In this document: positions 26,775 to 35,200 of the stretch, in pieces
Numbering within the stretch: position 1 is the stretch's first letter
Layout: each line of letters starts with the position of its first letter
Assembly (NCBI GenBank): GCA_903834515.1
Contig: CAILJM010000023.1
Location: 1-64,000 of the forward strand
Direction: 5' to 3'
DNA from: an uncultured Actinomycetes bacterium
GTDB lineage: Bacteria; Actinomycetota; Actinomycetes; Nanopelagicales; Nanopelagicaceae
Length of the DNA stretch: 64,000 bases
Program-made: the position numbers and the translations under genes
Notes under the pieces: generated by a model
Told to the model about the DNA's origin: nothing
What the model saw: the letters and a program-made list of their open reading frames with translations, nothing else
The model's database searches: none

Positions 26775-28001
26775 ATGAGTCGCCGCGAAGTCCCCCTCGG
26801 AATAGTTCTTGCCGGAGGCGAAGGTAAGCGTTTGATGCCGCTGACTGCAGATAGAGCAAAGCCGGCAGTTCCATTCGGGGGCGCCTATCGGTTGATTGAC
26901 TTTGTGCTCTCAAACCTTGTTAATGCCGACCTTCGAAAGATCGCCGTTCTCACTCAATACAAATCTCATTCCCTCGATAGGCACATAACCACTACATGGC
27001 GAATGTCGACTCTGCTCGGAAATTACATCACCCCAGTCCCTGCCCAACAGCGGCTTGGTCCTCGCTGGTACACGGGTTCGGCCGATGCGATTTTGCAGAA
27101 CTTCAATCTTATTCATGACGAGAACCCGAATCATGTGCTTGTCTTTGGAGCAGACCACGTTTATCGCATGGATCCAGAGCAAATGTTTGATTTCCATTTG
27201 GAAACTGGCGCCGGAGTGACTGTTGCAGCAATTCGAGTCAAGCGCTCGGAGGCTTCAGAATTTGGTTGTATTGAACTCGCTGATGATGGAATAACTATCA
27301 AGGCCTTCCACGAGAAGCCAGTTAATCCGCCAGCAATGCCCGGCAATCCGGAGTACACACTTGTCTCGATGGGTAACTACATCTTCCGTCGCGATGTGAT
27401 GGAAGATGCTCTGCTTGCTGATGCTGATGATTTAGAGAGCAGACATGATCTTGGTGGAAACATCATCCCTATGCTTACCGAGCAAGGTAAAGCGAGAGCA
27501 TATGACTTCGCAAATAATCATGTGCCTGGCGAGACGGAGCGCGATAAGGGCTATTGGCGAGATGTGGGAAGTATTGATGCGTATTACGAGGCGCACATGG
27601 ATCTCGTTTCCATCCATCCTATTTTCAATTTGTACAATCGCGATTGGCCATTGCTCACTAATCCACCGTCATTGCCTCCGGCAAAGTTCTCAGAGAATGG
27701 TTCAGCGGTCGATTCGATTGTTGGCGCTGGCTCGATCGTCGCTGGCGGACGAATGGAACGAAGCGTTGCCTCCTTCGATGTTCATGTCGGCGCACACGCA
27801 ATAGTTCAAGGAGCAGTGCTGATGCCTTCCGTTCGTGTTGGACATGGGGCGATCGTTCGTAATGCAATTCTCGATAAGAATGTGGTTATTGAGCCTGGCG
27901 CACAAATTGGTGTCGATTTAGAACGCGATCGATTGAAGTACACCGTTTCACCAAGTGGCATCGTGGTAGTTGGTAAAGGTCAGATCGTTACCAACTCTTA
28001 G
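26775..28001 (+). CDS. glgC: Glucose-1-phosphate adenylyltransferase
   Basis: GlgC makes ADP-glucose, the donor used by the divergent GlgM. The 408-residue product has the pyrophosphorylase signature [33 protein letters not shown], the [10 protein letters not shown] metal region and EKPVNPP. The C-terminal left-handed beta-helix domain has hexapeptide-like [21 protein letters not shown]. The mRNA is predicted leaderless. The last 14 bases overlap the convergent xylulokinase gene. Confidence 0.95.
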   Translation: MSRREVPLGIVLAGGEGKRLMPLTADRAKPAVPFGGAYRLIDFVLSNLVNADLRKIAVLTQYKSHSLDRHITTTWRMSTLLGNYITPVPAQQRLGPRWYTGSADAILQNFNLIHDENPNHVLVFGADHVYRMDPEQMFDFHLETGAGVTVAAIRVKRSEASEFGCIELADDGITIKAFHEKPVNPPAMPGNPEYTLVSMGNYIFRRDVMEDALLADADDLESRHDLGGNIIPMLTEQGKARAYDFANNHVPGETERDKGYWRDVGSIDAYYEAHMDLVSIHPIFNLYNRDWPLLTNPPSLPPAKFSENGSAVDSIVGAGSIVAGGRMERSVASFDVHVGAHAIVQGAVLMPSVRVGHGAIVRNAILDKNVVIEPGAQIGVDLERDRLKYTVSPSGIVVVGKGQIVTNS

Positions 28002-29379
28002 TTCTGTCGCGTAGAACTCGATAGCTCTCTAATACTTCTGGTGTGTGGGGAGCACTGACTCTCTCAACATGGCCAAGGTCCCATTGAGGAGCGCTCTGGC
28101 CGCCAAGGAGAGCCCATGCAGCTTGTCGCGCAGCGCCATCAGCAACGTATTCGCCAGCGGGCGGCAAGAGCACTTCGCGGCCAAAGAGCGACGAAGCGAT
28201 ATGAGCAATTGCAGAATTCTTTGCAGCGCCGCCGATAAGAAGTATGCGTTTCACTTCTACACCACGGGATATCAATGCCTCTGCGGCATCAACTAATCCA
28301 CAGATCATTCCCTCGATATAGGCACGAGCAATATCTTCACGACGTGAGTTAGCCAAAGTTATTCCGGTCAAGACGCCTGTGGCATCCGGACGATTCGGTG
28401 TTCGCTCTCCTTCAAAGTATGGGAGAAGTGATAAACCATGAGCACCGGGTTCTGTTTGAAGTGCCAACACTCCCAGCTCTTCATGTGTACATTGCAAGAT
28501 CATGGTTGCCGCGTCAAGAATTCGTGCGGCATTTAATGTGCAGACCAATGGTAGGAATCTGCCGGAAGCATCTGCAAAACCTGCAACTTCACCTGAAGGA
28601 TCATGCGTAGGCGTATCCGAGACAGCAAATGCTGTTCCGCTTGTTCCCAATGAAATAACAACATCACCTGGCTCAGCTTGAAGGCCAAATGCGGCCCCGG
28701 CATTGTCACCGGCGCCAGCTGCAATTTTGAGACCCTCGGCAGTTGTGGTTGCGAAGAAGTTGCTTTGAATAATTCGTGGCAGGATTATTTTTCGATCAGA
28801 CTTTAAAGCTGCGCCGAAAAGCTCGAGGTCATATTCCGATTCCTCGGAGTTGAAGTAGCCGGTACCAGATGCATCGCTTCGATCGGTAAATAGGTCGTTG
28901 ATATCGGTAGAGCCACTAAGTCGCCATGAGAGCCAATCATGCGGAAGACAGATCGCCGCGACGCGAGCCGCATTCGCTGGTTCGTGATCTGCTAGCCACC
29001 GAACTTTGCTGGCCGTAAATGAAGCCACGAGCGAGGAGCCGGTTCGTGTCGCGATATCCAAAAATTCAGAGTTAAGAGCGGCGGCGGCTTCGGCGGAACG
29101 TGTGTCGTTCCAGAGAAGGGCTGGACGAATGACGGTGCCTTGCGCATCTAAGGCGACCATTCCATGTTGCTGGCCACCAATCGAGATAGCAGCCACATCG
29201 GCCAACCCGCCTGCCTCTGCAATCGCCTCTTGGAGGGCGGTCCACCAGTGTTCGGGATCAACTTCCGTCCCTTGTGGGTGAGAGGCGCGGCCTTGCCGGA
29301 GGAGCCCCCCGGTCTGGGCATCTCGAATAACTACTTTGACAGATTGGGTCGAACTATCTACACCGGCGACTAAGGGCAT
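27988..29379 (-). CDS. xylB: Xylulokinase (FGGY family carbohydrate kinase)
   Basis: A 463-residue FGGY kinase that phosphorylates D-xylulose to xylulose-5-phosphate. The phosphate-1 motif [19 protein letters not shown] is at the N-terminus. [14 protein letters not shown] near residue 66 is characteristic of xylulokinases. The catalytic base lies in [11 protein letters not shown] near residue 233, and a C-terminal [12 protein letters not shown] segment follows. No xylose isomerase is nearby. TACCCT six bases before the ATG predicts a leaderless transcript. Confidence 0.88.
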   Translation of the reverse strand: MPLVAGVDSSTQSVKVVIRDAQTGGLLRQGRASHPQGTEVDPEHWWTALQEAIAEAGGLADVAAISIGGQQHGMVALDAQGTVIRPALLWNDTRSAEAAAALNSEFLDIATRTGSSLVASFTASKVRWLADHEPANAARVAAICLPHDWLSWRLSGSTDINDLFTDRSDASGTGYFNSEESEYDLELFGAALKSDRKIILPRIIQSNFFATTTAEGLKIAAGAGDNAGAAFGLQAEPGDVVISLGTSGTAFAVSDTPTHDPSGEVAGFADASGRFLPLVCTLNAARILDAATMILQCTHEELGVLALQTEPGAHGLSLLPYFEGERTPNRPDATGVLTGITLANSRREDIARAYIEGMICGLVDAAEALISRGVEVKRILLIGGAAKNSAIAHIASSLFGREVLLPPAGEYVADGAARQAAWALLGGQSAPQWDLGHVERVSAPHTPEVLESYRVLRDRTKSW

Positions 29380-29385
29380 AGGGCA

Positions 29386-29391
29386 AGGGTA
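29386..29391 (-). promoter_or_regulatory. -10 element of leaderless xylB
   Basis: TACCCT on the reverse strand, six bases (TGCCCT) before the ATG at 29379. Confidence 0.5.
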
Positions 29392-29468
29392 GACTTACGG
29401 AGTCAACGTTGACCATTTTGGTTGCTCGTGTGTAGCAAACTTTTCATTGAGTTCATTTGGAGATTTTC

Positions 29469-30494
29469 ATGCGTATTGGTGTTCTTACTGGTGGCGGAGA
29501 CTGCCCCGGCCTCAACGGCGTAATTCGTGCGGCAGTAACCAAGGGTGTCAAAGAATATGGCTATGACTTCGTTGGATTCCGCGATGGTTGGAAAGGTCCT
29601 CTTGAGGGGCTCACAATGGAGCTCAACCTTGAGACGGTACGCGACATCCTCCCTAAGGGCGGAACGATCCTCGGTTCATCCCGCACCAACCCATTCAAAA
29701 TTGAGGGTGGCGTAGAGAAGATTAAAGAGAATTTAGCAAAGCACGGTATCGATGCACTTATCGCAATTGGTGGCGAAGATACTCTCGGTGTCGCAACAAA
29801 GCTTGATGCCCTTGGTGTCAAGGTTATCGGAGTCCCAAAGACGATCGATAACGATCTGAATAACACCGATTACACATTCGGTTTTGATACAGCTGTCAAT
29901 ATTGCTGTTGAAGCTATTGATCGTCTTCACACAACAGCAGAGTCCCACCACCGTCCAATCGTCGTAGAAGTAATGGGACGACATGCAGGTTGGATCGCTC
30001 TTCACTCAGGTATCGCAAGTAGTGGAGCGGCAGTACTCATCCCTGAAGTTAAATTCTCTGTCGAAAAGGTGTGCGAGTATGTTCTCTCTTCCTTTAAGGC
30101 TAATCGCGCTCCAATTATCGTGATTGCTGAAGGCGCTATTCCTCAAGATGGCGATATGGTGATCAAGGATCAGAGTCTCGATGCATTTGGTCACGTCAAA
30201 CTTTCAGGCATTGGCGACTGGCTCGCTGCTGAAATTACCGAGCGCACGAAGTACGAAACTCGTTGCACAGTTCTCGGTCATATTCAGCGCGGCGGAACTC
30301 CTACTGCCTTCGATCGCGTTCTTTCAACGCGATTTGGACTTCAGGCAATCACGGCGATTCACGAGGGCGATTTTGGCAAGATGATGGCACTTCACGGAAC
30401 ATCGATTGCTCGCGTGCCACTTGAGTCGGCAACTTCAGAGTTGAAGTTGGTCCAGCCATCCCTCTACGCGGAAGCTGAGGTCTTCTTCGGATAA
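29469..30494 (+). CDS. pfkA: 6-phosphofructokinase, probably pyrophosphate-dependent
   Basis: A 341-residue PFK of the PfkA fold, phosphorylating fructose-6-phosphate. Motifs are GGGDCPGLNGVIRAA (donor loop), PKTIDNDLNNTDYTFGFDTA (sugar site and catalytic Asp) and MGRHAGWIALHSG. The two residues that discriminate phosphoryl donors are Asp104 in GGEDTL and Lys124 in VPKTIDND. That pair is the signature of PPi-dependent enzymes, whereas ATP-PFKs have Gly104. ATP dependence therefore looks unlikely, though no assay is implied. Start: the ATG at 29469 has GGAG six bases upstream; the in-frame TTG at 29457 is less likely. Confidence 0.92.
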   Translation: MRIGVLTGGGDCPGLNGVIRAAVTKGVKEYGYDFVGFRDGWKGPLEGLTMELNLETVRDILPKGGTILGSSRTNPFKIEGGVEKIKENLAKHGIDALIAIGGEDTLGVATKLDALGVKVIGVPKTIDNDLNNTDYTFGFDTAVNIAVEAIDRLHTTAESHHRPIVVEVMGRHAGWIALHSGIASSGAAVLIPEVKFSVEKVCEYVLSSFKANRAPIIVIAEGAIPQDGDMVIKDQSLDAFGHVKLSGIGDWLAAEITERTKYETRCTVLGHIQRGGTPTAFDRVLSTRFGLQAITAIHEGDFGKMMALHGTSIARVPLESATSELKLVQPSLYAEAEVFFG

Positions 30495-30523
30495 ATGTTT
30501 GGCGAGGGCCAACTATCTTTCCG

Positions 30524-30529
30524 TACGAT
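30524..30529 (+). promoter_or_regulatory. -10 element of leaderless DAHP synthase gene
   Basis: TACGAT, six bases, then the ATG at 30536; no ribosome-binding site. Confidence 0.5.
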
Positions 30530-30535
30530 TCACTT

Positions 30536-31879
30536 ATGACAACTTTGGATAATCTCTTCACTCCTGGCCTCGTGGCTGCCCAACAACCACAGTGGCCGGG
30601 GGGAGTAGATGGCGCCGCGGTGCAATCTGCTGTTTCAACGCTCTCAAAGCTGCCACCGCTCGTCTTCGCTGGCGAGTGTGACAACTTGAAGGCCCGCATT
30701 GCGCAAGCACAAGAAGGCAAGGCCTTCTGGCTGCAAGGCGGAGATTGTGCTGAGACTTTTGTGGCAGCAACCGCTGATTCAATTCGAAACAGAATCAAGA
30801 CCATCCTCCAAATGGCCGCCGTCTTGCAATACTTTGCAAGCTTGCCCGTTATCAAAGTTGGACGCATGGCTGGCCAATTCGCAAAGCCTCGCAGCAATAA
30901 TGATGAGATCCGAGATGGCGTAACTCTTCCCGCCTATCGCGGCGATGCAGTCAATGATCTCGAATTCACCCTTGAAGCCCGTACGCCAAATCCAGATCGA
31001 CTTGTTCAGGTTTACAACACATCATCTGCGACATTAAATCTGGTTCGAGCCTTTACTCAAGGCGGCTTTGCCGATCTTCGCCAGGTTCATACGTGGAACA
31101 AGGGTTTTGCCAATGATCCTCGTTTTGGTGCGCGTTATGAAGAGATGGCAAATGAGATCAGTCGAGCACTCGCATTTATGGAATCTGCTGGCGTCGATCC
31201 TGAATCCTTTAAATCGGTAGATTTTTACTCGAGCCATGAAGCGCTCATTCTTGAATATGAGCGTCCGTTAACTCGTATCGATTCACGGACAAATCTTCCT
31301 TACGATGTTTCGGCACACTTCTTGTGGATTGGTGAGCGAACACGTCAAATGGATGGCGCTCATATGGATTTCGCCTCCAAAATTCAAAATCCAATTGGAA
31401 TCAAACTTGGGCCAAAGACAACCCCTGAAGATGCACTAGCAATGATTGCGAAACTCAATCCAACGAATGAAGCTGGCCGACTCACATTCATCACTCGAAT
31501 GGGAGCAGGGCAGATTCGTGAAAAGTTGCCACCATTGCTCCAGGCTGTAAAGGATTCTGGCGCAAAGGTTCTCTGGGTCTGTGATCCCATGCATGGAAAT
31601 ACCTTTGAGAGCTCAACTGGCTATAAGACGCGGCGCTTTGATGATGTAATGGATGAAGTCAAAGGATTCTTTGAGTCGCATAAGAGCGTCGGAACACATC
31701 CTGGTGGCGTCCACATCGAACTAACAGGTGATGATGTCACTGAATGTCTCGGCGGCGGCGAGCAGATCTCGGAAGAGGATCTGGCGCAACGTTATGAGTC
31801 AGCCTGTGACCCTCGCCTCAATCACACCCAATCACTCGAGCTCGCCTTCTTGGTAGCCGAGATGCTTCGCGATCGTTAA
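30536..31879 (+). CDS. aroG: 3-deoxy-7-phosphoheptulonate synthase, class II
   Basis: First enzyme of the shikimate pathway, joining PEP and erythrose-4-phosphate. This is the plant/actinobacterial class II (AroAII) type, not the E. coli AroFGH type: KLPPLVFAGECDNLK, FWLQGGDCAETF near residue 70, KPRSNNDE, YSSHEALILEYE, KLGPKTTPEDA and the metal-binding CDPMHGNTFESSTGYKTR. Length 447 is normal. Class II enzymes of this group are often feedback-regulated by aromatic amino acids, sometimes through chorismate mutase, which is not seen here. Confidence 0.95.
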   Translation: MTTLDNLFTPGLVAAQQPQWPGGVDGAAVQSAVSTLSKLPPLVFAGECDNLKARIAQAQEGKAFWLQGGDCAETFVAATADSIRNRIKTILQMAAVLQYFASLPVIKVGRMAGQFAKPRSNNDEIRDGVTLPAYRGDAVNDLEFTLEARTPNPDRLVQVYNTSSATLNLVRAFTQGGFADLRQVHTWNKGFANDPRFGARYEEMANEISRALAFMESAGVDPESFKSVDFYSSHEALILEYERPLTRIDSRTNLPYDVSAHFLWIGERTRQMDGAHMDFASKIQNPIGIKLGPKTTPEDALAMIAKLNPTNEAGRLTFITRMGAGQIREKLPPLLQAVKDSGAKVLWVCDPMHGNTFESSTGYKTRRFDDVMDEVKGFFESHKSVGTHPGGVHIELTGDDVTECLGGGEQISEEDLAQRYESACDPRLNHTQSLELAFLVAEMLRDR

Positions 31880-31910
31880 TCCGAGTGTTCCTTCTTGAGG
31901 AATTCAGGTC

Positions 31911-31916
31911 TAATCT
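31911..31916 (+). promoter_or_regulatory. -10 element of leaderless ogt
   Basis: TAATCT, six bases (AGGTCG), then the ATG at 31923. Confidence 0.55.
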
Positions 31917-31922
31917 AGGTCG

Positions 31923-32414
31923 ATGCTCGTTCAGAGTACTTTCAAGACACCCGTGGGGACCCTCTATCTGGTCGCGCGCGAACACCTACTTTTAGGCGCT
32001 GGGTTTCGCAGTTTTGCAGATATTCATCAGCGAATGGATGACGATGAGTTCACGCTTGGATTTAAAGATGTCAAGAAGATTCCGGTGATCTCCGAGTTGA
32101 TCTCCGATTATTTTGATGGTGACCTCAATGCGCTCAATGGCATTCAGATCCGCCAACCCGGTTCTGATTTCTCACAAGATGTCTGGAAAACGCTACGAAA
32201 AATTCCAGCGGGGAAGATGTGGAGCTATGGCGAAGTTGCTAAGAAAATTGGTTCGCCAGCCGCGGTGCGTGCAGTTGGCACCGCATGCGGAAAGAATTTA
32301 GTAGCGCCGATTGTGCCGTGCCACCGCGTGGTGAAGAGCGGAGGAGCGCTCGGCCAATATGGCTTCGGCGTTCATATTAAAGAGGCTCTCCTACGACACG
32401 AGAACGCGCTTTAA
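31923..32414 (+). CDS. ogt: Methylated-DNA--protein-cysteine methyltransferase
   Basis: A suicide repair protein that takes O6-alkyl groups from guanine onto its active-site cysteine. The 163-residue protein has the Ogt length. It shows DVWKTLRKIPAGKMWSYGEVAKKIGSPAAVRAVGTACGKN, with the DNA-reading helix, followed by the active-site block VPCHRVV and the GQYGFG loop. No Ada-type regulatory domain is attached. Its 3' end overlaps the convergent threonine aldolase gene by 24 bases. Confidence 0.94.
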   Translation: MLVQSTFKTPVGTLYLVAREHLLLGAGFRSFADIHQRMDDDEFTLGFKDVKKIPVISELISDYFDGDLNALNGIQIRQPGSDFSQDVWKTLRKIPAGKMWSYGEVAKKIGSPAAVRAVGTACGKNLVAPIVPCHRVVKSGGALGQYGFGVHIKEALLRHENAL

Positions 32415-33434
32415 GAGCGCAGGAACTACTTCGAGCACCTTTTCTAATTGTTGATCGTCAAAATCCATGTGGGTGACAAAGCGCAGAAGGTGTGAGCCCA
32501 TTGCCCCCGCAAGTACGCCCAACTCTTTTAGCTCAGCGACAAGTTGGCTCGCCGTGGAATCAGTACAGCGAAGATCGATTGCGACAATGTTTGTCGGAGC
32601 CAATGCAGGATCAATAAGCAAGGGTGAGATTTCAGCACAAGCATGAGCAATGAGCGAAGCTCTCCGGTGATCTTCCGCGAGCCGTTCGATATTATGTGAA
32701 ATCGCGAAATCAGCTGCTGCCGCAAGGAGACCGATCTGTCGCATGCCTGCGCCGTATCGCTTGCGCCAACGTCGTGCCTCTGAAATTCTCTCGGCACTTG
32801 CCAGCATCATTGACCCAACCGGAGCGCCTAACCCTTTGGAAAAACAGACGCTAATTGTGTCAAAGTGCGAACCGTAATCTGCAAATGTGATACCCGAAGC
32901 GACATGAGCATTCCAAATGCGGGCGCCATCAAGATGCATCTTAAGTCCGAGGGCCTTTGACTCTGTTCGCAAAAGTGCAATTTCTTCGATCGGCTGGATA
33001 GTGCCTCCACCAAAATTGTGAGTATTTTCAACTGCGATTGCGGTGGTCGAAACAATGTAAGGCCCCGCATCGGGTGAGGCGATACTTAGCGGTTCGTTCG
33101 CTTGGAGAATTCCATGAGCTGAAGACCAGGTGCGTGTTGTGATGCCACTAAATACTGCGCCGGCACCCAATTCAGCTCGAACGATATGAGATTGAGTTTC
33201 GGTAAGAAGCTCTTCACCAGGAGAAACAAGACTCTTGATGGCGAGTTGATTTGCGAGAGAACCAGTCGGTGTAAAGAGTCCAGCCTCTTTACCAAAGAGC
33301 GCTGCAACACGATCTTGAAGTGCATTCACCGTTGGATCATCTCCATAGACATCGTCACCTACCGGAGCGCTTGCGATGGCGGCACGCATGCCCTCGGATG
33401 GTTTAGTTACTGTGTCCGATCGCAGATCAATCAT
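32391..33434 (-). CDS. ltaE: Low-specificity L-threonine aldolase
   Basis: PLP enzyme that cleaves threonine or allo-threonine to glycine and acetaldehyde. The 347-residue product starts with MIDLRSDTVTKPSEGMRAA, the usual N-terminus, and has GDDVYGDDPTV, the His-Asp cofactor-site segment LHLDGARIWN-like (MHLDGARIWNA) and the PLP lysine in VCFSKGLGAPVGS. An open frame continues upstream, but the ATG at 33432-33434 has GGAGAAGG before it and overlaps the preceding DMT gene by four bases. Third gene of the nfo-DMT-ltaE operon. Confidence 0.93.
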   Translation of the reverse strand: MIDLRSDTVTKPSEGMRAAIASAPVGDDVYGDDPTVNALQDRVAALFGKEAGLFTPTGSLANQLAIKSLVSPGEELLTETQSHIVRAELGAGAVFSGITTRTWSSAHGILQANEPLSIASPDAGPYIVSTTAIAVENTHNFGGGTIQPIEEIALLRTESKALGLKMHLDGARIWNAHVASGITFADYGSHFDTISVCFSKGLGAPVGSMMLASAERISEARRWRKRYGAGMRQIGLLAAAADFAISHNIERLAEDHRRASLIAHACAEISPLLIDPALAPTNIVAIDLRCTDSTASQLVAELKELGVLAGAMGSHLLRFVTHMDFDDQQLEKVLEVVPALLKRVLVS

Positions 33435-34321
33435 GCTTCGACCTTCTCCTCTACGTGTGGATCCATTTTTTGCTCTGAGGTAATAATGACCAGCATTGCA
33501 AAAATTACAAGTGCGCCTCCGAAAAGTGTTCGACTTCCAAGCGACTCGTGGCCAAAGATGACCCCAAAGGCTGCCGCAAAAATATATTCCATGGTCAAGA
33601 GAATCCCAATTGCGGTGGGTGCCATAAAGGATTGGGTCCACGTTTGAATGAGAAATGCAAAAGCACTTGCAAGTACTGCGGTATAAATAATTGCCTGCCA
33701 GACGCCAGAGTCGTGGGGCATCTCAACACCTTGCTTGAGAGCGGCAAGGAAGGAGATTGCGCTCACTGTTGCCATTTGGATAAGGGTTAATGCGTAGGTA
33801 TCCATCCCTGAACTCCACTCGCTCAGAGCGATAATGTGTCCAGCGAAGAGTATGGCGCTAACGAGGACAAGTGATTCACCAAGGCCGAGCGATAGACCTT
33901 TAAAGGAGAGCATCGCAAGACCGGCAAATGCCAGCACAGTTGCCGCCCACTGAATCTTTGTCACATGCTTCTTGAAGAGGCCAGCGGCCATGAGCGGGGT
34001 AAAGATGGCGTAAAGCCCGGTGATAAATCCAGTCTTTGCGACGGTGGTTTGAGTCAACCCGAAAGTTTGAAAGATATATCCGCCACCGAGGAGTGAGCCA
34101 ACGAGTAGCCCTTTCATCAGGAATTTTCCGCGAATATGTAAGAGCGCCTTCGGCCGCAGAGCCGCCATCACAACTGTGGCGATCATAAAACGCCATCCAA
34201 GGAAGGAGTTAACGTTTATTCGGTGGAGCGTATCCTTCATGACGACAAAGGAGCCGCCCCAGATAGCTGCGACGATGAGGACAAGGGATACGACAAGATA
34301 CTTGTTGCGACCACCCGTCAT
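33431..34321 (-). CDS. DMT-family transporter (EamA)
   Basis: A 296-residue membrane protein with ten predicted helices in two EamA repeats (IWGGSFVVMKDTLHRINVNSF at the start; LTMEYIFAAAFGVIFGHESLG in the second half). It overlaps nfo upstream and ltaE downstream by four bases each. Its coupling with threonine aldolase allows a guess at threonine or related amino-acid export (as RhtA-like DMT proteins do), but that is inference only. Confidence 0.85.
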   Translation of the reverse strand: MTGGRNKYLVVSLVLIVAAIWGGSFVVMKDTLHRINVNSFLGWRFMIATVVMAALRPKALLHIRGKFLMKGLLVGSLLGGGYIFQTFGLTQTTVAKTGFITGLYAIFTPLMAAGLFKKHVTKIQWAATVLAFAGLAMLSFKGLSLGLGESLVLVSAILFAGHIIALSEWSSGMDTYALTLIQMATVSAISFLAALKQGVEMPHDSGVWQAIIYTAVLASAFAFLIQTWTQSFMAPTAIGILLTMEYIFAAAFGVIFGHESLGSRTLFGGALVIFAMLVIITSEQKMDPHVEEKVEA

Positions 34322-35181
34322 TTAATCTTGGCTCTCATCTTCTTCAGAAGTGCAATCTCGGAGCCATGCTCAGGCTCCATGCCAGGCGTCTCTAGGATCA
34401 GGGGAGCGTTGGCAACTGCAGGGTGTGCGAGTAATTCGGCAAATGGTTTTTCCCCGATCTCGCCCTTCCCAATATTTTGATGGCGATCTTTCAATGCGCC
34501 GCAGATATCCATCGAATCATTCGCATGAATGAGTTGTATCCGCTCGATACCAACGATCTCCACAAGGAGATCCAGAGTTTTCGTCATGCCACCTTTGGTT
34601 GCGATGTCATGTCCAGCGGCGAATACGTGGCACGTATCGAGGCAAACCCCTACCTTTGGGTGCCACTCTAAGGCGTCAAAATATTTAGTGAGATCATCAA
34701 GTTTTTTGACAAGTGATTGGCCTTGACCTGCGGTCGGCTCTAGAAGTAACCATGGGTCTTCATCTGTAAGATTATTAAGTATCGGCATCATGCCTTCATG
34801 AATTTGTTTCCACGCTGTTGGCAGATGCTTCTCATCAACGGCAGAACCGGTATGGATGACAACGCCCTTTGAGCCAATTTCACGCCCGCGTTTGAGAGAG
34901 TAGGCAGTTGAAGCCAAAGAATTCTCGTAGGTCCCAAAGGTAGGCGAGCCAAGATTGATCAAAAAAGGAGCATGGACATAACTTTCAATATCGTTCTCGA
35001 GGCACTTCTCGATAAATCTGGCATCGGCCTCGTGGTTTGGATCCGGCATCGCCCAGCCTCGCGGATTAGAGGCGAAGACTTGGATGGCTTCTGCCTCTGT
35101 CGTGAGTGCATACTCAATTGAGCGTTTAGCCATTCCACCAGAGGTTGGGGTATGGGCTCCAATGCGCGGAAGGTTTGCCAT
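34318..35181 (-). CDS. nfo: Endonuclease IV (deoxyribonuclease IV)
   Basis: AP endonuclease of base-excision repair, a three-zinc TIM barrel. The 287-residue protein has IGAHTPTSGG at the N-terminus, then YVHAPFLINL, GVVIHTGSAVD, LLLEPTAGQG, VGVCLDTCHVFAAGHD, LIHANDS and DRHQNIGKGEIG. These supply the zinc-binding His, Glu and Asp residues. It lies 19 bases after the PASTA kinase gene on the same strand, with AAGGTGG before the ATG. Confidence 0.95.
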   Translation of the reverse strand: MANLPRIGAHTPTSGGMAKRSIEYALTTEAEAIQVFASNPRGWAMPDPNHEADARFIEKCLENDIESYVHAPFLINLGSPTFGTYENSLASTAYSLKRGREIGSKGVVIHTGSAVDEKHLPTAWKQIHEGMMPILNNLTDEDPWLLLEPTAGQGQSLVKKLDDLTKYFDALEWHPKVGVCLDTCHVFAAGHDIATKGGMTKTLDLLVEIVGIERIQLIHANDSMDICGALKDRHQNIGKGEIGEKPFAELLAHPAVANAPLILETPGMEPEHGSEIALLKKMRAKIK

Positions 35182-35200
35182 TACGCCACCTTATAGGAAG

